From contig NZ_JABUXW010000001.1 of the NCBI RefSeq assembly GCF_014897585.1, positions 62,001-126,000 on the forward strand: a stretch of DNA of 64,000 nucleotides, given 5' to 3'. The notes below the pieces were generated by a model that saw only the letters and a program-made list of their open reading frames with translations, did not search any database and was not told the origin of the DNA. Position numbers and translations under genes: made by a program. The stretch comes from Brachybacterium tyrofermentans. GTDB lineage: Bacteria; Actinomycetota; Actinomycetes; Actinomycetales; Dermabacteraceae. Below, one piece after another: positions 1 to 8,477 of this stretch. How positions within the stretch are numbered: position 1 is the stretch's first letter; the number at the start of each line of letters is the position of its first letter.

Positions 1-1518
1 TTCGCGAAGATCCTGCGGTTCTTCCCGCCGGTGGTGATCGGCACCGTGCTGACCACGATGGGCATCACGCTGCTGGGCGTCTCCGCCGGGGACATCACCA
101 ACTACGCCGAGGGCGTCCCGGCCGGCCGCGACATCGCCTACGCCCTGGGCACGCTGGGGATCATCGTGCTGGTGCAGCGGTTCTTCCGCGGCTTCCTCGG
201 CACGATCGCGGTGCTGCTGGGCCTCGTGATCGGCACCGCCGTCGCGGTGATCCTGGGCGACACCTCCTTCGGCGGCGTCACCGAGGCCTCCGCCTTCGGC
301 GTCACCACACCGTTCTACTTCGGCATCCCCACCTTCTCGCTCACCGCGATCGTCTCGATGATCATCGTCATGCTGATCACCATGGTCGAGACCACCGGCG
401 ACGTCTTCGCCGCGGGCGAGATCGTCGGCAAGCGGATCCGGCCCAAGAACATCTCCGAGGCGATCCGGGCCGACGGTCTCTCCACGCTGCTGGGCGGCGT
501 GCTGAACTCCTTCCCGTACACCTGCTTCGCCCAGAACATCGGCCTGGTGCGCCTGACCCGGGTGAAGTCCCGCTGGGTGGTGGCCGGGGCCGGCGTGATC
601 ATGATCGTGCTCGGTGTGCTGCCCAAGGCCGGCGCCGTCGTGGAGGCGATCCCCTCCCCCGTGCTGGGCGGCGCCTCCCTCGCCCTCTTCGCCTCGGTGG
701 CGCTCGTGGGCGTCCAGACCCTGTCCAAGGTCGATCTCACCGACAACCGCAACTCGGTCATCGTGGGCACCTCGCTGGGCCTGGCGATGCTGGTCAGCTT
801 CAAGCCCGACATCGCGGGCGTGTTCCCCGCCTGGGCACAGGTGTTCGTCTCCTCGGGCGTGACCGTCGGCGCAATCACCGCGATCGTGCTCAACGTGCTC
901 TTCTTCCACATCGGCGGCCAGCAGGGCTCCAAGGTCACCACCACCGCCGCCGGCGAGCGCATCGGCATCTCCGAGGTCAACGACATGGCTCGCGAGACCT
1001 TCGTGAGCACCTTCGGGTCGCTGTTCAACGGGGCGACCTGGCCGCTCGAGCAGGCCTGGGAGTCGCGCCCCTTCGCCGACGCCCCCGCTCTGCGCGCGGC
1101 CATCGAGGACGAGGTGCTCTCCGCGGACCGCGCCGAGCAGGACTCCCTGGTGGCGAGCTACCCCGACATGGCCACCCTGGTGACCGCCGACGAGGAGCAG
1201 GCCGGCGTGATCAGCCAGGACGTGGGCTCCTTCGCGCTGGAGAACCTGTCGGACGAGGACATCCTGGCGGTGCGCGACCTCTCCGCCCGCTATTCCGAGA
1301 AGTTCGACATGCCCTTCGTGGCGTTCCTGGGCCGCACCGACACCTTCGCGAAGGTGATCGCCGACGGGGTGCGCCGCCTGGACCATTCCCTCGAGCACGA
1401 GCGCCGCGTGGCGCTGACCGAGGTCGCCGAGATCGCCGGGGACCGCTTCGTGATCATGATGGCCGACGCCAACCCCATCGGCTCGGCCTGGATCCGCAAG
1501 TTCGAGTCCCTGCAGTAA
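1..1518 (+). CDS. NCS2 purine (urate/xanthine) permease fused to an OHCU-decarboxylase-like domain, 5' truncated
   Basis: The gene enters from the left edge in frame 1, so the true start is outside the window. Codons 1 to about 310 are hydrophobic and carry nucleobase:cation symporter-2 features (FPPVVIGTVLTTMG near the edge, then PYTCFAQNIGLV), which point to urate or xanthine uptake. From about codon 330 the protein continues without a stop into a soluble domain resembling 2-oxo-4-hydroxy-4-carboxy-5-ureidoimidazoline decarboxylase, the third step of urate breakdown: FNGATWPLEQAW, then DEEQAG, then YSEKFDMPFV. The family's catalytic His (HPDLA) is Tyr here (YPDMA, 1159-1173), so the domain may be inactive or regulatory. 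The domain call is from motif recognition. The link of uptake to urate catabolism is inferred. Confidence 0.82.
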   Translation, partial: FAKILRFFPPVVIGTVLTTMGITLLGVSAGDITNYAEGVPAGRDIAYALGTLGIIVLVQRFFRGFLGTIAVLLGLVIGTAVAVILGDTSFGGVTEASAFGVTTPFYFGIPTFSLTAIVSMIIVMLITMVETTGDVFAAGEIVGKRIRPKNISEAIRADGLSTLLGGVLNSFPYTCFAQNIGLVRLTRVKSRWVVAGAGVIMIVLGVLPKAGAVVEAIPSPVLGGASLALFASVALVGVQTLSKVDLTDNRNSVIVGTSLGLAMLVSFKPDIAGVFPAWAQVFVSSGVTVGAITAIVLNVLFFHIGGQQGSKVTTTAAGERIGISEVNDMARETFVSTFGSLFNGATWPLEQAWESRPFADAPALRAAIEDEVLSADRAEQDSLVASYPDMATLVTADEEQAGVISQDVGSFALENLSDEDILAVRDLSARYSEKFDMPFVAFLGRTDTFAKVIADGVRRLDHSLEHERRVALTEVAEIAGDRFVIMMADANPIGSAWIRKFESLQ

Positions 1519-1560
1519 CCCCCGCCCACGCCCGCACCCCGCACCCCGCACCCCCGCGAA

Positions 1561-1680
1561 TTTCCCTACCCAACCCGCGCCCCCGCACCTTTCCCCCACC
1601 CAACCCGCGCCCCCGCACCTTTCCCCCACCCAACCCGCACCCCCGCACCTTTCCCCCACCCAACCCGCACCCATTCCTCA
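1561..1680. repeat. 30-bp tandem repeat, four units
   Basis: Units start at 1561, 1591, 1621 and 1651. They follow the pattern TTCCCCCACCCAACCCGCRC plus ten more bases, with single-base differences and a degenerate last unit. The units abut without spacers, so this is a minisatellite and not a CRISPR array. It begins about 40 bp after the permease stop. Confidence 0.9.
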
Positions 1681-1685
1681 CCGTG

Positions 1686-1738
1686 AGCGAGGCAAAGTTG
1701 GGGGAATCGCCCGGCTATTCACCCCTCTTTGCCTCGCT
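1686..1738. repeat. 53-bp palindromic element
   Basis: A perfect 12-bp inverted repeat (AGCGAGGCAAAG at 1686-1697, CTTTGCCTCGCT at 1727-1738) encloses 29 nt. An imperfect inner pair is visible (GGGGGAAT against ATTCACCCC). It could be a terminator for the permease gene, but there is no T-tract. Its size and nested-arm layout resemble the palindromes near 53.9 and 55.3 kb, although the sequence differs. Confidence 0.7.
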
Positions 1739-1830
1739 GGTCGCCGATCCGCTCTGATCGCCGACCCCTGCTGGTCGCTGCTCCTCGCTGATCGCCGACC
1801 CCCGATCGCAGCTGAAGGCTGAGGGCTGGC

Positions 1831-1935
1831 GGCTCACAGCTCACAGCTCACAGCTCACGGCTCACGGCTCACGGCTCACGGCTCACGGCTCACGGCTCAC
1901 GGCTCACGGCTCACGGCTCACGGCTCACGGCTCAC
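1831..1935. repeat. Heptanucleotide tract, 15 units of RGCTCAC
   Basis: One GGCTCAC, three AGCTCAC and then eleven perfect GGCTCAC units run without interruption. Unit number in such tracts usually changes by strand slippage. The tract ends about 38 bp before the putative -10 of the downstream peroxidase-like gene, so copy number would alter upstream spacing. Confidence 0.95.
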
Positions 1936-2035
1936 GGGACCATCGGCCCCTCCCGTCGGCCGTTGGGCGGGGCTACGGTGGACAGCGAGCGCCCTTCGCG
2001 ACAGCGCAGGGCGACCGCCGATCGAAGGAGTCACC

Positions 2036-2473
2036 ATGCCCCGCACCGTCACCTCCACCGCCTCCACCGCCTGGAAGGGCGATCTGATCTCGGGCTCCGG
2101 GACCACCACCCTGGAGACCTCCGAGCTCGGCACCTTCGACCTGAGCTGGAAGGCTCGCGCCGAGGAGTCCGCGCAGGGAACCACCTCCCCCGAGGAGCTG
2201 CTGGGCGCCGCGCACGCCGCCTGCTACTCGATGCAGTTCTCCAACATGCTGGCCGAGAACGGCACCCCGCCCACCTCGGTCGACACCTCCGCCGACGTCA
2301 GCTTCAACATCGGCGAGGGCGGCATCACCGGCATCGCGCTGAGCGTCACGGCGTCGATCGACGGGATCGAGGACGCCGACTTCCAGCGTCTCGCCGACGA
2401 GGCCAAGTCCTCCTGCCCGGTCTCCAAGGCTCTGACCGGCGTGGACATCACCCTCACCGCCACCCTGGGCTGA
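2036..2473 (+). CDS. OsmC/Ohr-family peroxidase-like protein
   Basis: This 145-residue protein has the usual length for OsmC-type thiol peroxidases, which reduce organic hydroperoxides in the cytoplasm. The two family cysteines are present in context: Cys63 in HAACYSM and Cys127 in SSCPVSKAL. An Arg-Glu pair near residues 41-44 fits the residues that polarise the reactive Cys. The ATG follows AAGGAG by 6 nt. The gene stands alone, with a TACGGT box at 1973-1978 that would give a leader of about 50 nt. OsmC is more likely than Ohr, but the subgroup was not resolved. Confidence 0.88.
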   Translation: MPRTVTSTASTAWKGDLISGSGTTTLETSELGTFDLSWKARAEESAQGTTSPEELLGAAHAACYSMQFSNMLAENGTPPTSVDTSADVSFNIGEGGITGIALSVTASIDGIEDADFQRLADEAKSSCPVSKALTGVDITLTATLG

Positions 2474-2561
2474 TATCGCCGCGCTGGGCTGACCGCCCCT
2501 GCGCCGCCCCCTGCGCCGCCCCCGCCCGGCTGATCCCCTCCGGGCGCGGTACGGTCGAGGG

Positions 2562-3491
2562 ATGAAGCCGATCCCCCGTCATTGGGCGTCCGTCCGCGAG
2601 ACCCGGACCCTCGCGGACGGACGCGAGCTCGACCTCACCGTCCACGGCTCCTCGGACGAGTCACCGCAGGTCGCCGAACACGACGCCCGCGACCGCCTGG
2701 AGCGCCTCGTGGCCTCCGGCGGTCCGGGGCGCCGGAACGACCCCGACCGCGAGTACTATCCCGACCGTCGGCTTCCCGAGGAGCTGCTGGAGGAGCTCCA
2801 CGGGCCGGACGGCGAGCTGATCGCCGCGATCACCCGCAATCGGTACGGCGCCGCCGTGCTGAACACGGACGCCGTGCTGATCACCGACATCGACCTCGTC
2901 AAACCCTCCGAGCTGGACCGCGCGCAGGATCCGAGCGGCAGCTTCCTCTCGCGCCTGTTCGGCAGCGCCCCGGTGCCGCTGACCGAGGAAGAGGCCGATC
3001 CGGATGCCTTCGGTCTGCCGGGCCTCCACCGGCGCGGAGAGAGCCATGCCCGCTCGCTGGCGCTGATCGAGACCTTCCGCGCGCAGCATCCGGAGCTCGG
3101 CGTGCGCACCTACCGCACCCGCAACGGCTTCCGGCTCCTGGTCACGGGCAGCGGCCTCGCACCACGCAGCGACCGTGCCCGGGAGTTCATGGAGCAGGTG
3201 TGGAGCGACAAGCTCTACATGATCCTGTGCCGCGTCCACGACACCTACCGGGCCCGCCTGACCCCGAAGCCCTGGCGGATCGACGTGGACCGCTTCGAAT
3301 CCCTCGGCACCCGTCGGGCGGATGACCAGGAGCATCAGGACTGGGTGGCGCGGTATCGCGCGGCGTCCCAGGATGTCGCCGTGTGCCGCCTGCTGGACGT
3401 ATCCGGCCCGGCGCCGCCGGCCGTGGAGCAGCAGATCATCGACCTCCACGACCGGGCGACCCGCCCGGAGTCGGGGCTGCGCCTGGCCTGA
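2562..3491 (+). CDS. Conserved protein of unknown function with an Asp-x-Asp segment
   Basis: This 309-residue protein is soluble, with no membrane segment or signal peptide. A strand-like stretch with two acidic residues (VLITDIDL, Asp109 and Asp111) is followed about 80 residues later by RTYRTRNGFRLLVTG and then by LCRVHDTYRARLTPKPWRID. I recognise this layout as a conserved family but know no assigned function. The acidic pair followed by a basic strand loosely recalls archaeo-eukaryotic primase folds, which is only a guess. A TACGGT box (2550-2555) lies exactly 6 nt before the ATG, so the mRNA is probably leaderless. Confidence 0.75.
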   Translation: MKPIPRHWASVRETRTLADGRELDLTVHGSSDESPQVAEHDARDRLERLVASGGPGRRNDPDREYYPDRRLPEELLEELHGPDGELIAAITRNRYGAAVLNTDAVLITDIDLVKPSELDRAQDPSGSFLSRLFGSAPVPLTEEEADPDAFGLPGLHRRGESHARSLALIETFRAQHPELGVRTYRTRNGFRLLVTGSGLAPRSDRAREFMEQVWSDKLYMILCRVHDTYRARLTPKPWRIDVDRFESLGTRRADDQEHQDWVARYRAASQDVAVCRLLDVSGPAPPAVEQQIIDLHDRATRPESGLRLA

Positions 3492-3511
3492 GCAGCACGC
3501 AGCACCCGAAC

Positions 3512-5098
3512 TCAGTGCTCGATGGTCGCCTTCTCGGAGCCGGCCCCGGTCATGGAGCGCACCTCCATCTCGGCCTGCTTGAGCTCGTTGCTCTCCGAGG
3601 AGGTCACCGAGCCCAGCCAGCCGAGGAAGAAGCCCAGCGGCACCGAGATGAGCGCGGGGTTCGTGAGCGGGAACCAGGCGAAGTCCGCACCCGGGATCAT
3701 CGCCGTCTCGCTGCCGGAGACCACCGGCGAGAACGCGATGAGGAACAGGGCGCTGAACAGGCCGCCGTAGATGCTCCACAGGGAGCCGCGGGTGTTGAAC
3801 CGCTTCCAGTACAGCGAGTACAGGATCGAGGGCAGGTTCGCGCTCGCGGCGATCGCGAAGGCGAGCGAGACCAGGAACGCCACGTTCTGCTCGGCGGCGA
3901 GGATGCCGCCGAGGATGGAGATCGCACCGATCACCACGGCGGTGCGTCGGGCGACGGCGACCTCCTTCTTCGGGTCGGCCTCGCCATGCTTGATGACACC
4001 GTTGTAGATGTCGTGCGCGAACGAGGCCGAGGCGGTGATCGTCAGCCCAGCCACCACCGCGAGGATGGTCGCGAAGGCGACCGCGGAGATGATGGCCATC
4101 AGCACGGTGCCGCCCACGGCATAGGCGAGCGCCGGTGCCGCGGAGTTCGAGCCACCCGGGAGATCGCCGATGACGTCGACGCCCACCATGTACGCGGCGG
4201 CGAAGCCGAGCACCAGGGTGCACAGGTAGAAGAAGCCGATCAGGGCGATCGCCCAGACCACCGAGCGCCGCGCCTCCTTCGCGGTGGGCACCGTGTAGAA
4301 GCGCATCAGCACGTGCGGGAGGCCGGCCGCGCCGAACACGAGCGCGATCGCGAGGGAGATGAAGCCGAGCTTCGAGGTGCCGGAGCCACCGTAGTTGAGC
4401 ATCGGCTCGAGGATCGCCGTGCCGTCCGGGTGCGACTCGACGGCGTTGCCGAGCACCGCGGAGAGGTTGAAGCCGTTCAGGGCCAGGATCCACACCGTGG
4501 TGATGCCGACCGCGGTGATCAGCAGCACCGCCTTGATGATCTGCACCCAGGTGGTGCCCTTCATGCCGCCGATCATCACGTAGGCGATCATCACGAAGCC
4601 GACCACGGCGATCACGATCGACTGACCCACCTTGCCCTCGATGCCGATGAGCAGGGACACCAGGGCCCCGGCGCCGGCCATCTGGGCGAGCAGGTAGAAG
4701 AAGGTGACGGCGAGGGTGGAGGTCGCCGCGGCGGTGCGCACGGGGCGCTGGCGCATGCGGAAGCTCAGCACGTCCGCCATCGTGTACTTGCCGGTGTTGC
4801 GCAGCGGCTCGGCGACCAGCAGCAGAGCCACCAGCCAGGCCACGAGGAAGCCGACGGAGTACAGCAGGCCGTCGTAGCCGTACAGGGCCACGGAGCCCAC
4901 GATGCCGAGGAACGACGCCGCCGAGAGATAGTCGCCGGCGATGGCGATGCCGTTCTGACGACCGGAGAAGCTGCGGCCGCCGTGGTAGAAGTCGCTGGCC
5001 TTGGTGGTGGTCTTGGAGACCTTGATGACGACCACCAGGGTCACCACCACGAAGACCAGGAAGATCGCGATGTTCAGGACCGGATTGCCGAATTCCAT
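3512..5098 (-). CDS. actP: Acetate/monocarboxylate sodium-solute symporter (ActP-like)
   Basis: This 528-residue protein has about 13 membrane segments and the solute:sodium symporter signature. The N-terminal DFYHGGRSFSGRQNGIAIAGDYLSAASFLG is the usual ActP/MctC opening (read at about residues 37-66). It probably imports acetate or short monocarboxylates with Na+ or H+. It is the second gene of a two-gene operon: its ATG overlaps the stop of the DUF485 gene in an ATGA (5095-5098), which suggests coupled translation. Confidence 0.9.
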   Translation of the reverse strand: MEFGNPVLNIAIFLVFVVVTLVVVIKVSKTTTKASDFYHGGRSFSGRQNGIAIAGDYLSAASFLGIVGSVALYGYDGLLYSVGFLVAWLVALLLVAEPLRNTGKYTMADVLSFRMRQRPVRTAAATSTLAVTFFYLLAQMAGAGALVSLLIGIEGKVGQSIVIAVVGFVMIAYVMIGGMKGTTWVQIIKAVLLITAVGITTVWILALNGFNLSAVLGNAVESHPDGTAILEPMLNYGGSGTSKLGFISLAIALVFGAAGLPHVLMRFYTVPTAKEARRSVVWAIALIGFFYLCTLVLGFAAAYMVGVDVIGDLPGGSNSAAPALAYAVGGTVLMAIISAVAFATILAVVAGLTITASASFAHDIYNGVIKHGEADPKKEVAVARRTAVVIGAISILGGILAAEQNVAFLVSLAFAIAASANLPSILYSLYWKRFNTRGSLWSIYGGLFSALFLIAFSPVVSGSETAMIPGADFAWFPLTNPALISVPLGFFLGWLGSVTSSESNELKQAEMEVRSMTGAGSEKATIEH

Positions 5099-5472
5099 CA
5101 GTGGGTCCCCTCGAGCTCGTCACGGATCCGGCTGGAGACCGGATCGAGGTTCTTGTTCGCGTGGCGGATGTACAGCCAGGTGATCAGGAAGGTCATGACG
5201 AACTGGCTCAGACCCAGGATGATCCCGAGGTTCAGGTTGCCGATCACCTGGATCGACATGAAGCCCTCGGCGTAGGTCGACAGCAGCACGTACGCCAGGT
5301 ACCAGACCAGGAAGGCGATGGTCATCGGGATCGCGAAGCCGCGGAAGCTGCGCCGCAGGCCGATGAACTCCTCGGACTGCTGGACCGCGAGGAACTGCTC
5401 GGGGGTGGGCTCGGGGGCGGGGCCGACGGGACCCGGGGCGGGTCCGGAAGATCCCTGGGGTGGGGAGGTCAC
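5098..5472 (-). CDS. DUF485 membrane protein (YjcH-like)
   Basis: This is a small protein of about 124 residues with a Pro/Gly-rich N-terminus and two hydrophobic segments flanking a conserved SEEFIGLRRSFRGFAIPMT stretch. DUF485 proteins almost always precede actP and are thought to assist the symporter. I prefer the GTG at 5472, which lies 8 nt after GGAG, over the GTG at 5478, which would be only 2 nt away. The gene overlaps actP by four bases. Confidence 0.85.
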   Translation of the reverse strand: MTSPPQGSSGPAPGPVGPAPEPTPEQFLAVQQSEEFIGLRRSFRGFAIPMTIAFLVWYLAYVLLSTYAEGFMSIQVIGNLNLGIILGLSQFVMTFLITWLYIRHANKNLDPVSSRIRDELEGTH

Positions 5473-5512
5473 GGGCACAACTCCTTCGTTCTGCTCTGGG
5501 CCCGGGCGGGGA

Positions 5513-5540
5513 GGGTCAGATCGGGTCAGATCGGATCAGG
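5513..5540. promoter_or_regulatory. 10-bp direct repeats upstream of the acetate permease operon
   Basis: GGGTCAGATC occurs at 5513-5522 and 5523-5532, followed by a partial third copy (GGATCAGG, 5533-5540). The period of one helical turn fits a cooperatively bound regulator. The site lies 41-68 bp before the DUF485 start on the - strand. The regulatory role is inferred. Confidence 0.4.
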
Positions 5541-5682
5541 GGTTCCCGGGCTCCCGCAGACCGTAGCAGTCGTGATGGCCACCACAGGCATATTCGCCCC
5601 GACCCCGGGGCGGCGGCAGACCTCCTGGTCGGGCACCCGACGCGTCGGGCCCTGCCCACCTCGTTCTTGCTACGTTGTCGAG

Positions 5683-8301
5683 ATGGCCACCCCCGCACTC
5701 CCCCCGTTCGGTGCCGATGACGGCTTCGTGCATGTGCGCGGCGCGCGCCTGCACAATCTGCGCGATGTCGCCGTCGATCTGCCCCGCGGCCGCCTCGTCG
5801 CGTTCACCGGCGTCTCCGGTTCCGGGAAATCGTCGCTCGCCTTCGGCACGATCCATGGCGAGTCCCAGCGCCGCTACCTCGAATCGGTCGCGCCCTTCGC
5901 CCGTCGGCTGATCGGCAGCGCCGTGGACCCGCGCGTGGAGTCCGTGACCGGGATGCCGCCCACGGTCGCCCTCGAACAGCGCTCCACCGTCGGCGGAGCC
6001 CGCTCCACCGTCGGCACCACCACGAACCTCTCCAACGCGATCCGCCTGCTGTACTCGCGAGCCGGGGAGCATCCGGCCGACATCCTCGAGCAGGGCCACG
6101 CATCACCCAGCGGCCTCCCCAGCGGGCGCCTGACCTCGGACTTCTTCTCGCCAAACACGCCCGACGGCGCGTGCCCGCGCTGCCACGGGGCGGGCGTGCT
6201 GCGGGAGCCGACCCAGTCCTCGATGGTCCCCGACGACTCGCTCTCGATCGCCGACGGCGCGATCGCCGCCTGGCCCGGGGCGTGGCTGGGCAAGAACTTC
6301 CGCGACATCCTCGCCACGCTCGGCGTCGACATCCACGCCCCCTGGCGCGAGCTGCCGGAGGCGACCCGCGACTGGATCCTCCACACCGAGGAGCAGCCGG
6401 TCGTGACCGTCGAACCGGTGCGGGAGCCCGGCCAGGCCCACGGCACCTACCGCGGCCAGTGGCGCAGCGTCGAGCGGTACCTGCGCGACACCGTCTCCCA
6501 CTCCGCCGCGGAGTCCACGCGCCGACGGGCGCTGACGCACTTCGAGATGTCGGTCTGCCCTCTGTGCGAGGGGCACCGCCTGGGGCCCGACGCCCTGCGC
6601 GTCACCTACGTCGGCCTGCCGATCTGGCAGCTCACGCAGCAGCCCTTGGATGAGCTCCTGACCAGCTTGAGCACACGGTTCGAGGCGCTGCCGGAGGTCG
6701 AGGGCACCCCCGAGGACGAGGCGGAGCGGATCCTCCTGCCCACCGTGCTGCCGGTGCTGCGCACCATCGTGGGCCTCGGGCTCGGGCACCTGGCGCTGGA
6801 TCGTCCGGCACGCACCCTCTCCACCGGCGAGCTGCAGCGGCTGCGGCTCGCGGCGCAGCTGCGCTCGGGCCTGTTCGGCGTCGCCTATGTGCTCGACGAG
6901 CCGTCGGCCGGACTGCACCCGAGCGAGAAGGACGTGCTGCGCCATCTGCTGGACTCCTTCCTCGCCGAGGGCAACTCGGTGCTGCTGGTCGAGCACGACA
7001 TGACGCTGGTGGCCGACGCCGACTGGGTGATCGATGTGGGCCCCGGGGCGGGGACCGACGGCGGCGAGGTGCTGTACTCCGGCGTGGTCGAGGGCCTCTC
7101 CGAGGCGGAGGATTCCGTGACCGCGCGCTACCTCGACCCGGGACCTCTGGCACTGCGAGGTCCCGGGGAGGTGCGCACCGCTCGCGGACTGCTCGAGATC
7201 GACGCCCTGACCGCCCGCACCCTGCGCGATGTCGACCTGCGCCTCCCGCTCGGCACGTTCACCGCGGTCACGGGCGTCTCCGGCGCCGGCAAGTCCACCC
7301 TGGTCACGCACTGCCTGGGCACGATCCTCGGCGAGCGCGTGCGCACCACGGTGGCCGACGAGCCCGACCCGTCGGCCGACGCCGGCACCGCGGACGATCT
7401 CGGGGCCGCTCTCGGGGCGGGTCCTGGTGCAGGTCTTGGTGCCGGACCGGGTCAGGATGGGGCCGGTGAGCAGGTGCGCCACGGCGACGTCCGCGGCGCC
7501 GAGGGCATCGACCGCCTGGTGCACATCACACAGAAGCCCATCGGTCGCACGCCGCGCTCGTGCCTGGCGACCTACACGGGCTTCTTCGACCGGGTGCGTC
7601 GGCTCTTCGCGGACACCCCGGAGGCCCGTCGGCGCGGCTGGGGCGTGGGCCGCTTCTCGTACAACGTCGCGGAGGGGCGCTGCCCTGAGTGCAGCGGCAC
7701 GGGCCAGATCGAGGTGGAGCTGGTGTTCCTGCCCGGCTCGTACGCCACCTGCCCGCTCTGCCACGGCCGCCGCTACGCCGACGAGACGCTCGAGGTGCGC
7801 TGGGAGGGCCTGACCATCGCCGAGGTGCTCGAGCTGTCCGTCGCCCGAGCCCGCGAGGTGTTCGCCGGTGATCCCCGCATCACGCGGGCCCTGGATGCCC
7901 TCGCCGCGATCGGGCTCGGCTATCTCACCCTCGGCCAGAGCGCCACGGAGCTCTCCGGCGGCGAGGCGCAGCGGATCAAGCTGGCCACCGAACTGCAGCG
8001 CACCGTGCGCGGGCACAGCGTGTACCTGCTGGACGAACCCACCTCGGGCCTGCATCCGGCAGACGTGGATCTGCTGGTGAGCGAGCTGAACCGGCTCGTC
8101 GACGGCGGGCAGAGCGTGGTGGTGGTCGAGCACGACCAGCGCGTGATCGCCCAGAGCGACCACGTGATCGACATGGGGCCCGGCGCCGGGGACAAGGGCG
8201 GGTGGATCATCGCCCAGGGCGCCCCGACGGAGATCCTCGAGGCCACCGACAGCGCGACCGGCGCCGAGCTGCGGAAGGTCGCGCGCCCCGAGCGCTCCTG
8301 A
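5683..8301 (+). CDS. UvrA-like ABC ATPase (UvrA2/DrrC type)
   Basis: This 872-residue tandem ABC ATPase of the excinuclease A family has Walker A motifs at about residues 43-51 (GVSGSGKSS) and about 530 (GVSGAGKST), and signatures STGELQRLRLA and LSGGEAQRIKLA. A zinc-finger pair near residues 667-692 (CPECSGTG, then CPLCHGRR) matches the family DNA-binding module. At 872 residues it is shorter than canonical UvrA (about 950), as in paralogues that lack UvrB binding and protect against DNA-intercalating drugs. A Gly/Ala-rich insert (about 7380-7490) is unusual. TACGTT (5671-5676) lies 6 nt before the ATG, which supports this start and a leaderless mRNA. Confidence 0.88.
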   Translation: MATPALPPFGADDGFVHVRGARLHNLRDVAVDLPRGRLVAFTGVSGSGKSSLAFGTIHGESQRRYLESVAPFARRLIGSAVDPRVESVTGMPPTVALEQRSTVGGARSTVGTTTNLSNAIRLLYSRAGEHPADILEQGHASPSGLPSGRLTSDFFSPNTPDGACPRCHGAGVLREPTQSSMVPDDSLSIADGAIAAWPGAWLGKNFRDILATLGVDIHAPWRELPEATRDWILHTEEQPVVTVEPVREPGQAHGTYRGQWRSVERYLRDTVSHSAAESTRRRALTHFEMSVCPLCEGHRLGPDALRVTYVGLPIWQLTQQPLDELLTSLSTRFEALPEVEGTPEDEAERILLPTVLPVLRTIVGLGLGHLALDRPARTLSTGELQRLRLAAQLRSGLFGVAYVLDEPSAGLHPSEKDVLRHLLDSFLAEGNSVLLVEHDMTLVADADWVIDVGPGAGTDGGEVLYSGVVEGLSEAEDSVTARYLDPGPLALRGPGEVRTARGLLEIDALTARTLRDVDLRLPLGTFTAVTGVSGAGKSTLVTHCLGTILGERVRTTVADEPDPSADAGTADDLGAALGAGPGAGLGAGPGQDGAGEQVRHGDVRGAEGIDRLVHITQKPIGRTPRSCLATYTGFFDRVRRLFADTPEARRRGWGVGRFSYNVAEGRCPECSGTGQIEVELVFLPGSYATCPLCHGRRYADETLEVRWEGLTIAEVLELSVARAREVFAGDPRITRALDALAAIGLGYLTLGQSATELSGGEAQRIKLATELQRTVRGHSVYLLDEPTSGLHPADVDLLVSELNRLVDGGQSVVVVEHDQRVIAQSDHVIDMGPGAGDKGGWIIAQGAPTEILEATDSATGAELRKVARPERS

Positions 8302-8307
8302 CTCGAC

Positions 8308-8363
8308 GCACCACGCACCACGCACCACGCACCACGCACCACGCACCACGCACCACGCACCAG
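8308..8363. repeat. Heptanucleotide tract, GCACCAC x7 plus one variant
   Basis: Seven perfect GCACCAC units are followed by GCACCAG. The tract begins 6 bp after the uvrA-like stop codon and ends about 115 bp before the next gene. A TACCCT box at about 8391-8396 downstream could be a -10 element. Confidence 0.93.
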
Positions 8364-8477
8364 CGGAGCCCATCACGGCACCCCGTCTCCGTACCCTGTG
8401 GGCGGTGCGGCTCGTCTGTCACACCCCTCTGGTGGACTGGCATCGACGATCAGAGTCGACGTCCCTTGGAGAGTGCC

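Larger units (their letters stand above)
1519..2035. other. 517-bp gene-free gap filled with repeats
   Basis: No convincing gene lies here. The stretch holds, in order, a 30-bp tandem repeat, a 53-bp palindromic element, a run of GATCGCCGACC-like words (1740-1805), a heptamer tract, and a TACGGT box at 1973-1978 that could be the -10 of the downstream OsmC-type gene. Confidence 0.7.

Noticed and set aside
1561..1680. 30-bp repeats as a CRISPR array
   Set aside because: Units abut directly with no spacers, and no cas genes are present.
2661..5275. Long open frames on both strands over the 2562 and actP genes
   Set aside because: Their translations are repetitive and charged without family motifs. 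They are frame shadows of the real genes.
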